Origin: Setoptus koraiensis
Lineage: Eukaryota > Arthropoda
DNA: 64,000 nucleotides
NCBI GenBank assembly: GCA_048013815.1
Contig: CM106585.1
Span: 2,914,001 to 2,978,000, forward strand
Reading direction: 5' to 3'
Position numbers and translations under genes: made by a program. This document shows positions 48,934 to 57,651 of this stretch, piece by piece. The notes beneath the pieces are model-generated. The model was not told the DNA's origin and searched no databases. It saw only the letters and a list, made by a program, of their open reading frames with translations. The first letter of the stretch is position 1, and each line of letters starts with the position of its first letter.

Positions 48934-49613
48934 TGGGGCTTGTTCGGAAAGACGACACACCCCAATTCGGGTATTTCGGGTATTTTTGGGTAGGGTATGA
49001 TGCCCTGAGATCGGAAAAGGTATTCCGGAAGTGCGGAAATTCTTCGTTCCCGAGATACCCGAAGTACCGCAATGTGGGTATTTCAGGGTATTTGTGGGCA
49101 TATTTGGGGTACGGGCAGCCGTACCCTCCCGCATTCACATACGCTGTGGTACTGATGGTCTATTATTAAGGCTAGATTTTACCTAACAGCGCCAGGAGGG
49201 AAATAAAAGTAGTTTAACTTAATTGGCGTGACCAATGGATGCGATGCGGAGCGCAAATGCGGGCACTGGATCATCGACGGAATGCTGAGCACGCACTTCG
49301 GGGCTGTGCCCCTCAGGATGTACCACGATGTGCGGGTGGGCCTTTGGCCCACCCGCATAGGCCGGCCTACCGTCCACGCCCTCGGCCTTCGGCCGACAGC
49401 GGGACGATTGACGGCCTGCCTCGTGACGGCCCTACGGGCCGTCCCGCATCCCGGGAATGGATTGTTTCCCGTGGGCTGGGAGTCGAGTGGGCGGGGCCCG
49501 CGATCGGGCCGGGTTCTGTTCGGCCTTGCGTTCAAGTTGTAAGCCTTAATGTTCAATTACGCCAAACAGATTACTCTATTCACGTTGAATCTCGGACCGG
49601 AAGTGCTAGATAA
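48934..49613 (+). repeat. 680-bp inverted repeat, left arm
   Basis: The sequence from GGGGCTTGTTCGGAAAGACG to GGACCGGAAGTGCTAGATAA recurs in reverse complement at 59459-60137. The longest shared frame (49228-49542, 104 codons) differs at only five residues between arms, so the copies are close. The arm begins with a CGGGTATTT-rich part holding the core CCGGAAGTGCGGAA. It continues with GC-rich self-complementary stretches such as GGTGGGCCTTTGGCCCACC, CGGCCTTCGGCCG and GGCCCTACGGGCC. The frame is probably not a gene, as its sequence is dictated by the palindromes. No target-site duplication was found at the outer ends. Confidence 0.9.
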
Positions 49614-50477
49614 CAAGTAATACTGATCAAATCAGTATTTCGCTGATTTGTTCTACCCACGTGAATATCGTGATATCTGAACATGTTCTCACCTATCCGT
49701 TTTGAAGATACTCTGTGTATGTGTTGTGCATGTTGCTCGCAACATTCTGTGCAAGTATGATCAGCCATCAATAGGTCGTTTTCGAGACTCAGCTATGACG
49801 CTGTTCAGTCAAGTTATGTGCCTTTCACTGTGCTAATTGTGTGTGTCATAGCTGAGAAATTGTGCATCCTCAGCTATGACGCTGTTCAGTCAAGTTATGT
49901 GCCTTTGACTGTGCTAATTGTGTGTGTCATAGCTGAGAACTGTTCAATTCTCAGCTATGACGCTGTTCAGTCAAGTTATGTGCCTTTGACTGTGCTAATT
50001 GTGTGTGTCATCGCTGAGAATCGTCTTCGTCTAATAAGCATCTCAGTATTGAGCGTGCTAATCGCGTCTAGTTTGATCCACAATAGCATTTACAGTGCTA
50101 AGAAGCAGCAGTTATTCTGAGTAGCCTCTACTGTACTACAATCTTCTAGTTCTGACGCCTCTAGCTTCCAGTGCACTAAATCAGAGTTGTATACAGCTAG
50201 CCTTCTGCTGTGCTAAATTCATCTAGTTAGCATCTCAGCTTTGAGCGTGCTAATCGCGTCTAGTAAGTGAACGCGCATAGCATTCTATGTGCTAAATTTA
50301 ACTAATCAATATTGTAAGCTTTGAGTGTTCTAAATTTATCTAGTTTATTTCTCATAGTACAGCTTACACCGTGCTATTTTTTTCTAGTTAAAAAAAGCAC
50401 TGATTTGTTCTACCCACGTAAATAAACGTATCCATCCGACCCACATCAATAGCTACTTAATTAGAATTAACCGCTAA
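49614..50477. repeat. AT-rich array module 1
   Basis: Opens with the hairpin ACTGATCAAATCAGT (49622-49636). It continues with three 69-bp hairpin repeats and about nine degenerate units of about 40 bp with the consensus AGC...GTGCTAAATT...CTAGTT (50030-50390). It closes with CACTGATTTGTTCTACCCAC, AATAAA and ATTAACCGCTAAAAA. Module 2 (51.4-51.8 kb) repeats the last 400 bp in diverged form. Confidence 0.7.
49788..50018. repeat. three 69-bp hairpin repeats with unique 12-bp spacers
   Basis: Units lie at 49788-49856, 49869-49937 and 49950-50018 (period 81). They are nearly identical, with one C/G difference in the first and one base change near the end of the third. Each starts CTCAGCTATGAC and ends GTCATAGCTGAG, its reverse complement (the third reads GTCATCGCTGAG). 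The two spacers, AAATTGTGCATC and AACTGTTCAATT, are unlike each other. Confidence 0.9.
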
Positions 50478-50864
50478 AAAAAAGCTTGCGTCAAGCTCAA
50501 ATTTGAGAAAATCAAAATACGGTACCGATCGAAATGTCCGGCATTGCCTATGCGTGATGAAAAGTGAGCTCGAATGACCTTGAGAGAGTAGCAATGGCTG
50601 TCAAGTACGCATGGTGACATCAGCCAGTGTCTCGAGGTCATTGACACACTGAAGATGACGCGTCGTGGAGATTGTTTAGGCGCTATAGTCTCTTTGTTGC
50701 GGTTTCTGATTGCAATCATGCTCGTTTCTCGTTCTTCTCTACAGTACGCTCGACTACAATCAATCGCGCAGCAAATCAACAAGTATATATAGCCTATTAT
50801 AATCGAGAATGAAGTCAGAAAACCATCACATTCGACAGTGTTAAGATCTATTGAAAGAATTATC
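50478..50864. other. 5' flank of a small unknown frame, with TATA box
   Basis: No repeat was recognised. GTATATATAGCC at about 50782 is a strong TATA-box candidate, 75 bases before the ATG at 50865. Confidence 0.4.
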
Positions 50865-51146
50865 ATGTCATTTAACGTTCATCCGTTGTGTGATCTTTGC
50901 CACACAAGAATCGTAACGACGAATCAAGAAGCCAAACACAACGGCTCTATTGTACATTTCAAATGCAAGAAAAAAATAACGATACCACCAGGTCCCCACG
51001 TATTAAATCCAGTGCCAATGTCGCTCATCAGATTTGCCAACGAAGAACAATGGGCACCTGAGGATCAGAAATTAATCATCGGGCCTTGCGGATATGTCCC
51101 AGCACAATCGACTAGGCGCAGATCTCAAGCACTGCATCTATGGTGA
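50865..51146 (+). CDS. unknown 93-residue Cys/His protein
   Basis: A 93-codon frame in the repeat island with a TATA box at a fitting distance upstream. Near the N-terminus it has CDLCHTR and, after about 20 residues, HFKCKKK, a CxxC...HxxC arrangement that could bind zinc. It continues with a Pro-rich middle and a basic tail RRRSQ. No family was recognised. Its position between two array modules suggests it is cargo or a relic of a mobile element. A chance frame cannot be excluded. Confidence 0.35.
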   Translation: MSFNVHPLCDLCHTRIVTTNQEAKHNGSIVHFKCKKKITIPPGPHVLNPVPMSLIRFANEEQWAPEDQKLIIGPCGYVPAQSTRRRSQALHLW

Positions 51147-51818
51147 GCACTATGTGTTGGCGCGCGCTCCATGTGCGGTGTGCTATTCAAATTGATCGTT
51201 TGGTCGTTTCACACCGTCTAAAGAGTATCACAAACTAGATCCAGGTTTCTCAAATTTTCACCATAGTTAGATTCACATGTCAGCTGCCTGCATGCAAAAA
51301 TTGGTGCATTTTCATCGGTTAGTTTCGCCACAATAAATAATTAAAATTCATACACCAAGACGCAATGGCGCACAACGTGTGTTGTGTGCTACTTCAATGT
51401 GTGGTTGCTTAATATATCTCAGCATTGCTTATGCTGGGAGTCTCTAGCTATTCTTAGTAGCTTCAACTATTCTGCCATCTCCTAATCTTTGCGCTATTGG
51501 CTTCCCGTGCGCTAGATCTAATATGTCAGCAACCAGCCTTTTGCTGCGCTGAATACATCTAGTAAGCGTCTCAGCCTTCACCGTATAATTGTTTTCTAAT
51601 AACTCCGCCTCCTAGCTTCTCCTGTGCTAAATTTAACTAATCAACATTGCATGCTTTGAGTGTTCTGAATTTATCTAGTTTATTTCTCACAGTACAGCCT
51701 CCACCGTGCTATTTTTTCCTAGTTGAAAAAAGCACTGATTTGTTCTACCCACGTGAATAAACGTAGCACCCAGACCCATCCCAATAGCTACCTAATTAAA
51801 ATTAAGCGCTAAAAACTC
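51147..51818. repeat. AT-rich array module 2
   Basis: Begins with a diverged copy (about 51273-51385) of a unit found in module 5, recognisable by TTTCGCCACAATAA and CAATGGCGCACA. From 51420 it parallels module 1, with the same degenerate 40-bp units, the string CACTGATTTGTTCTACCCAC, AATAAA, and an end at ATTAAGCGCT (51801-51810) plus AAAAA. Confidence 0.7.
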
Positions 51819-52560
51819 AGATTACAATGAGTACAATAAAGAAGCTTACGACAGGAACCGATAAGCAGTTGAATTTGAAGTTAACGACTCTATTCTCGAA
51901 CATTTCTCTCCGAAATATAGAGCCGAACAGAAGATCGCGGACCGGTACTTCGGCCCATATGAGACAACCGAGGTTCGCTCTAATGATATCTACAAACTGT
52001 CTCTGGTAAATAAGAACGTGAGAAAGAAAGCGAACATATCTCACGTCAGTCGCCTGAAAAAGTACACAGCGGTAAGTGAAATCTCTGCAGTTAATAGCGT
52101 GATCAAATTAATGGCACCATTAAAGGTATTGTGCACCATGTGCCAGCTGTCATCTGCAGAATTCCACATGGCCGATCCAATACAATGGCGACCAACTAAT
52201 GTTCCGCACATGTCCGGGCAGAAAGACTGGTCACTACGGGTGGTGATTGTAGACCCGTGTGAGGCAATGTTTTCAAACATTACCCATGTAATAAAAAAGA
52301 TTGATAAGGCTATCATCAAGAACTGTGATCTACGGTTTAATGAGTTGATAGTGAGAGAGTTAGACAAGCTATGCCCTAAGGCAAACACCCTCAAAAGATT
52401 TGTGTTCGAGCTGGCCACGTGTTCCGCTACCGCAGTAACAGCACTAATAGCGACAACATCATCATTTAGGCAGCTCGATACAAAGGAGCAAGTCGACATG
52501 GTGAGCTCCTTAACGCATGAAATAATCACAACTACGAATGAGACACATATGCCAGCGTAA
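51819..52560 (+). mobile_element. Ty3/gypsy-type fossil: integrase C-terminus and following frame
   Basis: A broken fragment of a Ty3/gypsy-like LTR element. The part around 51940-52070 shows the GPY/F module and a VSRLKKY end typical of gypsy integrase C-termini. It continues into an open stretch of about 160 codons to 52560. In env-bearing gypsy kin the third gene lies in this position, but no envelope motif was recognised, so it may equally be unrelated. The element is incomplete at both ends. Confidence 0.6.
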
Positions 52561-52607
52561 TTAAACATGATTCAATTCACCTATTCTATGCTTTGTATGT
52601 CCATTTT

Positions 52608-53039
52608 CGGCTTGCATATAAACAATTTGATGTAACCACTGCATTTCTTAACGGCACTCCGGAAGAAACTATTTATTAGACACCGCCAGATGGAATCGAT
52701 TGCCCTAGCAACAAAGCGCTGAAGTTACAGAAAGCTCATAGGGCCTTAAGCAATCGTCACGTCGCTGGCAGGCCAAACTAAACGAAATATTAGACAAAGT
52801 GGGATTACATCTCTCGCACTCAGATTCCAGTTTCTATGTAGGCCATTACGACAGAGCTAAAGTAATCATGATAATTTATGCTGATGATGCTATTGCGACA
52901 TCATCAAGTGGACCGATCCTATGCGAAATAACTAATGTCATTGGAAATGAAATAACTATAAAGATTCGTTGGTTTCCAATTTGAGCACAACAAAGATGGC
53001 ATCTTATTACATCAAGAAAATTACATTAAACAAACAGGT
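52608..53039 (+). mobile_element. Ty1/copia reverse-transcriptase fossil
   Basis: Translation of this stretch shows the copia reverse-transcriptase start FDVTTAFLNGTPEE and, further on, a YADDA-like catalytic region and the following segment. It is clearly broken, with several disruptions over about 430 bp, and cut at 53040 where a hairpin-module repeat begins. It is old compared with the inverted-repeat arms. Confidence 0.65.
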
Positions 53040-53515
53040 TGTTGTAGCGATTAGGTCCCAGCGCCGATCATGATGATACTTGCGGTACAGGTTCATCTTG
53101 ACCCTAAACCATTGGAAAAAGTGGTCCGGAAGTGCGGAAGCTTCCGCTTCCGGTTTTACCTAAACATGCTTCTAGAGAGTTGAAACTCACCAGACTGACT
53201 TTATAGATGACGATCAATAGGATGACACAACTTTCAGCACTACACCACTTCCGGTTCTCTGGTTATAGCGATATCTCTAGAATTGAGAGACCAGAAGTTG
53301 CCGATTTCAGGCTCCGCTACGCTCAGGGATGAGCCTGCAATTGTTCTGAGAACTCGGCCTGCGGCCTCGTATTCTGGAGGCCGTCACATCTCCGTCGTCG
53401 CTACCACGACGACTGCGTGCGACGGGAACCCTTCGGGTAGGGTTGATGAGCGCTTCGGGTATCGGGCTGCGCCCTCTACCCTCCGCTCACATGACTGCAA
53501 ACCATAGACGAGAGT
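53040..53515 (+). repeat. GC-rich hairpin module, copy a
   Basis: Starts TGTTGTAGCGATTAGG, the same string that starts the repeat at 54883. It contains CCGGAAGTGCGGAAGCTTCC near 53120. From 53335 it carries a 180-bp block with CGGCCTGCGGCC, CGTCGTCGC..GACGACTGC, GGGAACCCTTCGGGTAGGG and GGGCTGCGCCC, ending CCGCTCACATGACTGCAA. The block recurs at 56515-56675 (+), partly at 57370-57475 (+), and inverted at 55140-55300. Confidence 0.75.
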
Positions 53516-54109
53516 AAGAGACAAGAAGAATAATTGAAAGCCTCGGAACATGATTCAAGCTCAGAACTAGCGCTGTGCCGTCTTGTGTGGCGACATGTCT
53601 GAGCCTCTTGGCGCACGTGTTACCTCGTGCGCGCGAACATTTCGTCCCCGGCGGAATACCCGCGCGGTTTTTCCCAGATACCTCTGAAACCGGAAGTCGC
53701 ACAGACATGAAATGAACTACATTGAACTGAGAATGACTGTTGTCTGCTGCATACCAAGTTTCATGTTTCTAGCTTGAAGTTAAAGCTAAAACCGGAAGGA
53801 GTGATTTCTACACTTCCGGTCTAAAAGAATTGTCATCAAGGGCCTCTAGAGTACCCACATGGTGAGTTTCGTGGTGATCTGATGGGTGCCCACTTCGCAA
53901 GAACACCCTAAAATTCATAATCTCGACGATGCATAGAATAATGGTTAAAAATAATGAAAATCCTTTTATCAAAATGCCCATCTTCATGTGCTGAGTGGTT
54001 AACAGTGAATGTACAGTCATCAACGAAAACCCGCCCATCAAATACCGTCACTTCGCGTGGATGACAACAACATCGCCTGGCGGCTTCAAGAAACCAACTA
54101 TGAAAATTT
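53516..54109. other. repeat-island sequence with CCGGAAG pieces
   Basis: No gene was found. Short CCGGAAG/CTTCCGG fragments at about 53690, 53790 and 53810 mark decayed relatives of the hairpin modules. Confidence 0.4.
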
Positions 54110-54330
54110 GCGCAGTTAATGTGATTGACTCTTCAAAATTTGTTTACATGTTGTTGCTTCTCAGTCTCGTGTGTAGATAGCTGGCTTCTAGTTTGCTTAC
54201 ATATTGCTAACTTCTCAATCGAGTGTGCAGATACCTCAGATCTTTTACTTGTTTACAGATCGTTAATTACTAGCCTCGTGTGTATACAGTTGCTACACTT
54301 GCTGCTGCTCGGTCAGTCATTTTCCTGTGC
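54110..54330. repeat. degenerate tandem array
   Basis: About four diverged units of 50-60 bp sharing GTTTACA, TTGCT, CTCGTGTGTA and AGATA elements. Confidence 0.5.
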
Positions 54331-54882
54331 CTTTCCTCTCTCAACTAATCAAGCATTCGTTCTAACGTCTTTTCGGTTTCTTCGCGAGAGAAACAACTTC
54401 CCATAAGCCTATTCGCCATGATCGATTCGGCATCGTCTTCGTTTTGCGGTTCCGATTCGAGTATATCTTATAACTTCGCCTCGTCAGTATCTTCAGTATC
54501 TGACTCATTAGGAGCAGGAGATAGACGGAGGCATACGATAGTGAGTTTGTACATGTTTATTGAGTGAGTTCTAAAACACAAGTGAAGTGTGTTACTGTGT
54601 GAATACAACTATAAATACGTGTCTACAATTGAATAGTCCGTTCGAGGATAGTGTTCGCATAGATCAACTTGCATTGCATGGCCCCGTCGTCAGAATGGGG
54701 CGTCCTCGCTCACTTTGTGTGGTGCTTTGGCTGGCTGGACCCTAAGAGAAAGCAAGTCATTCTTGTTGATAGATTATGTTTTGAATCCTTCTAAGCTATT
54801 CTGCCGCTGCATTGGTGGAACAACTCCGCCTGATCGTAGTCCTCTAATACCTGAATGTGAAAACTTGAATAGTTCATTTGGG
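54331..54882. other. repeat-island sequence, short Ser-rich frame
   Basis: A short Ser/Asp-rich frame begins at the ATG at 54418 and meets a GTGAGT donor-like site near 54541. It could be a first exon of an unknown element gene. Nothing else is recognisable. Confidence 0.25.
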
Positions 54883-55330
54883 TGTTGTAGCGATTAGGGT
54901 CCACTCAGAATTTAATGAAGCTTCGCACAGGGGCTCTGTAAGGGCCCTTTATCATAAATCATGTGGTCCTCAAGGGGGGGGGCGCTTCCGGATCCGAAGA
55001 AACGAAAATATTAAGATAGAAATCTGAAAATTCAGAACCAGGTGGATAACACCTAGCGAGACACGATGAAATCAAAATTAAACTTCTACCATTTCCGGTA
55101 TGTGAGATATCACGGTTTATTCATTTCGGGTCTGTGTGGTTGAGGTCAACGGACCCATTCCGTGCATAGATTGCATTCATAGGAGCGAAGGGCAGAGGGC
55201 GAAGCCCGAAACCCGAAGCGCTCATCAACCGTACCCGAGGGGTTCCCGTCGCACGCAGTCGTCGCGGAAGCGACGACGGAGATGTGACGGCCTCAAAAAT
55301 ACAAGTAATACTGATCTTATCAGTATCAAG
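54883..55330 (-). repeat. GC-rich hairpin module, inverted copy
   Basis: On the plus strand it starts TGTTGTAGCGATTAGG and then carries the 180-bp hairpin block in reverse (55140-55300). It ends with the hairpin ACTGATCTTATCAGT at 55310-55324, just before AGCGCTTAAT. Confidence 0.7.
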
Positions 55331-55386
55331 AGCGCTTAATCATGTGAGTTGATAATTTGCAGATATCAAATTTCGTATCTTCTAGA

Positions 55387-55680
55387 GTTAACATGTGTAA
55401 TGTTTAGATACTTTAACACAGGATTCGAGAGACTCAAAACTCCTTAAAGTTAACATGTGTAATGTTTAGATGCTTCAACACGGGAATCATATTTCAAAAG
55501 TCCATAGGGTTAACACGTGTAATGTTTAGATACTTTAACACAGGAATTGAGAGACTCAAATCTCCATAGAGCTAACATGTGTAATGTTAAGATACTTCAA
55601 CACGGGAATCATATTTCAAAACTCCATAGGGTTAACATGTGTAATGTTTAGATACTTAAACTAATTGAGAAATTCAACAA
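55387..55680. repeat. alternating 62/60-bp satellite
   Basis: Monomers start at 55387, 55449, 55509, 55571 and 55631, giving steps of 62, 60, 62 and 60. Odd monomers share GAGAGACTCAAA. Even monomers share GGGAATCATATTTCAAA. All share TAACATGTGTAATGTT (one has TAACACGTG). The true unit is therefore a 122-bp dimer. Confidence 0.88.
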
Positions 55681-55801
55681 TATGTAAACAAGCTACAGAG
55701 CCAGCTATCTACATACGAGACTGTGGAGCAACAGCATGTAAACGAATTTTGAACAGCTAGAATGTGATGATGAGGTGGCAGACTTAGATTTCGATCATAT
55801 C

Positions 55802-55951
55802 TGTAGCTCACTGTGTATCAGGGAGCGGAGCTACTTAAGTCTAAATCAAGCTGAAGCTTTCTGTGTGCTAGAGAGCGTAGCGACTTAAGTCTCAACTAGT
55901 GTGTAGCTTACTGTGTGCTAAGGAGGGGGCGTGACTCAAAATTGTAGGCTT
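55802..55951. repeat. 50-bp tandem repeat, 3 copies
   Basis: Units start at 55802, 55852 and 55902 and share TGTAGCTT, CTGTGTGCTA and GACTTAAGTCT elements with moderate divergence. Confidence 0.85.
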
Positions 55952-56045
55952 GTGTGTGGATTGCCTCCTCCATTTAGGATCCAACATCACTACATCATTA
56001 GCGCTTAATTAAAATTAAGCGCTAAAAATACCCCATAATCCGCTA

Positions 56046-56395
56046 GCGGTCGTCGAGTATCAAGAAACGCCTCCCGTGCGGTACCTCGGTTATCTCGGGA
56101 ACTAGGAATTTCCGCACTTCGGGAATACCCATTCCGGTATCAGAGTACAATACCTCACCCGAAATACCAAATCCAAAATACCCCGAAAAAAGTGTGGCGC
56201 TATCAGATAGAATAACCAAGAAGTTTGGGTTATAGTCCCGAAGAGCGCCACACTTTTTTCGGGGTATCTTGGGTATTTTCGGGTAGGCTATTGTACCCTG
56301 ATACCGCGATAGGTATTCCGGAAGTGCGGAAGTTCCTGGTTCCCGAGATAACCGAGGTACCAATCTATGGGCGTTTCTCGCTACCCGACAGCCGC
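56046..56395. repeat. foldback element with about 155-bp arms
   Basis: Left arm 56046-56201 and right arm 56244-56395 are imperfect reverse complements around a 42-base loop. The innermost AGTGTGGCGCT pairs exactly. Each arm holds TTCCGCACTTC or its complement and CGGGTATTT-type repeats, so the arms are relatives of the outer part of the 680-bp repeat. Confidence 0.82.
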
Positions 56396-57189
56396 TTGGG
56401 GATTTGCGGGTATATCTTCGGGGTAATTTCTGGTTCCTCGATGAAGTCGCGTCCAATACAGCAAGGAATAGTAGATATAGGACTTAGCTTCGCTCTGATT
56501 GTGATGGGTCCAAGAACTCGGCCTGCGGCCTCGTAATCTGGAGGCCGTCACATCTCCGTCGTCGCTCCCGCGACGACTGCGTGCGACGGGAACCCTTCGG
56601 GTAGGATTGATGAGCGCTTCGGGTATCGGGCTGCGCCCTCTACCCTCCGCTCACGTGACTGCAATCCATACCCTGTCGAAAGAGATGATCAGACTGCGAA
56701 CTGTGAAGCCCAAGATTTCACAGCATCCCATCGAATGCGCAGGCTTCAGATTTAACAGTTCATCAATCAGCGTGATTCCGACCGGTTGCGCAAGTATAGC
56801 TTATGGCGGGTCGTCTGATGAAGGCATTCCATCGAACAAAGACCCGTTCGCTGAACTCGCTAAGATCATGCGCATAGAATAGGAGCAAGAGGTGAAAACC
56901 AACAAAAACGGCCCATATCAGGGCAACCCCAACTTTTAACAACTTTCTCTTGGTTTTTCCCAAAAATCTCGAGGACCGCGCGTCCAACATGGTTGAAATT
57001 GATGGCGTTGTGCTCAGCATGCTTGAATCTACCAGTTTACCGAGTTTTGAGTCTGTATCTCAAAGTTTTATTAAAACCGGAACCGGAAGTTTCCGCACTT
57101 CCGGACCACTCAATTTGTACTAAGAGGGCCCTACGGGCCCCATGTGTGAAGTTTCATCTCAATAGAAGTGTGGCGCTCTTCGGGACTAC
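56396..57189. repeat. hairpin module copy b and unknown frame
   Basis: The 180-bp hairpin block recurs at 56515-56675 (+). An open stretch follows to 56882, encoding a plausible but unrecognised peptide. At 57070-57110 is CCGGAAGTTTCCGCACTTCCGG, followed by GGGCCCTACGGGCCC. Confidence 0.5.
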
Positions 57190-57369
57190 ACCCGAAATTT
57201 GTAACCTATTCAACATCAAACATATTAAGTCTACGCCCCTGCACTCGCAGGGGAATGCGATCGTCGAGAGAGTCGAAGAAGAACGCCACCATCGGCGAAA
57301 AATTGTCGATCCTAATCAATAGCGGCGACCAGTTCACCGTAGATAATTGGGACGATGCCCTTCCATTCA
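57190..57369 (+). mobile_element. Ty3/gypsy integrase core fossil
   Basis: A short fragment whose translation matches the end of a gypsy integrase catalytic core (IKHIKSTPLHSQGNAIVER pattern, including the catalytic-Glu neighbourhood). It is followed by NW..ALP-like sequence seen after the core. It is broken and cut on both sides by hairpin-module sequence. Confidence 0.6.
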
Positions 57370-57651
57370 TCACGACGACTTCGTGCGACGGGAACTCTTC
57401 GGGTAGGGTTGATGAGCGCTTCGGGTTTCGGGCTTCGCTCTCAGCCCTCCGCTCAAATGACTGCAATCCGTGCACGGATGTAGGGACCATCATTGGCAAG
57501 AATAAGAAGAATTCAGAGATTCTGGGAGTCGAGTGGGCGGGGCCCACGATCGGGCCGGGTTTTGTTCGGGCTTCCGTTCAAGTTGCAAGCCTGAATGAAC
57601 AACTATGATACTACTAACAATACAAGTGATACTGATTCTATCAGTACCTCG
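57370..57651 (+). repeat. hairpin module copy c plus 680-bp-repeat fragment
   Basis: 57370-57475 is a diverged piece of the 180-bp hairpin block. 57525-57600 matches the inner part of the 680-bp arms (GGGAGTCGAGTGGGCGGGGC...). It ends with the hairpin ACTGATTCTATCAGT (57631-57645). Confidence 0.75.

Larger units (their letters stand above)
55331..56023. repeat. AT-rich array module 4
   Basis: Bounded by AGCGCTTAAT (55331-55340) and ATTAAGCGCT (56014-56023). It contains a 62/60-bp alternating array, a 50-bp array, and at its right end a palindrome TTAGCGCTTAAT-TAAA-ATTAAGCGCTAA. Confidence 0.7.

Noticed and set aside
49228-49542. 104-codon frame in each 680-bp arm as a gene
   Set aside because: The frame follows from palindromic GC stems; differences between arms change amino acids freely and no domain is seen.
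49788-50018. True CRISPR array
   Set aside because: Eukaryotic setting, repeats too long (69 bp), spacers too short (12 bp), no cas genes.
55328-56025. piggyBac-type insertion at TTAA
   Set aside because: TTAA lies next to the AGCGCT signals, but it is part of a longer conserved palindrome, and no transposase or clean duplication supports it.
56607-56760. Hammerhead-ribozyme core suggested by TTGATGAGCGC in the hairpin blocks
   Set aside because: The required CTGATGA and GAAA core positions are not both present at proper spacing.
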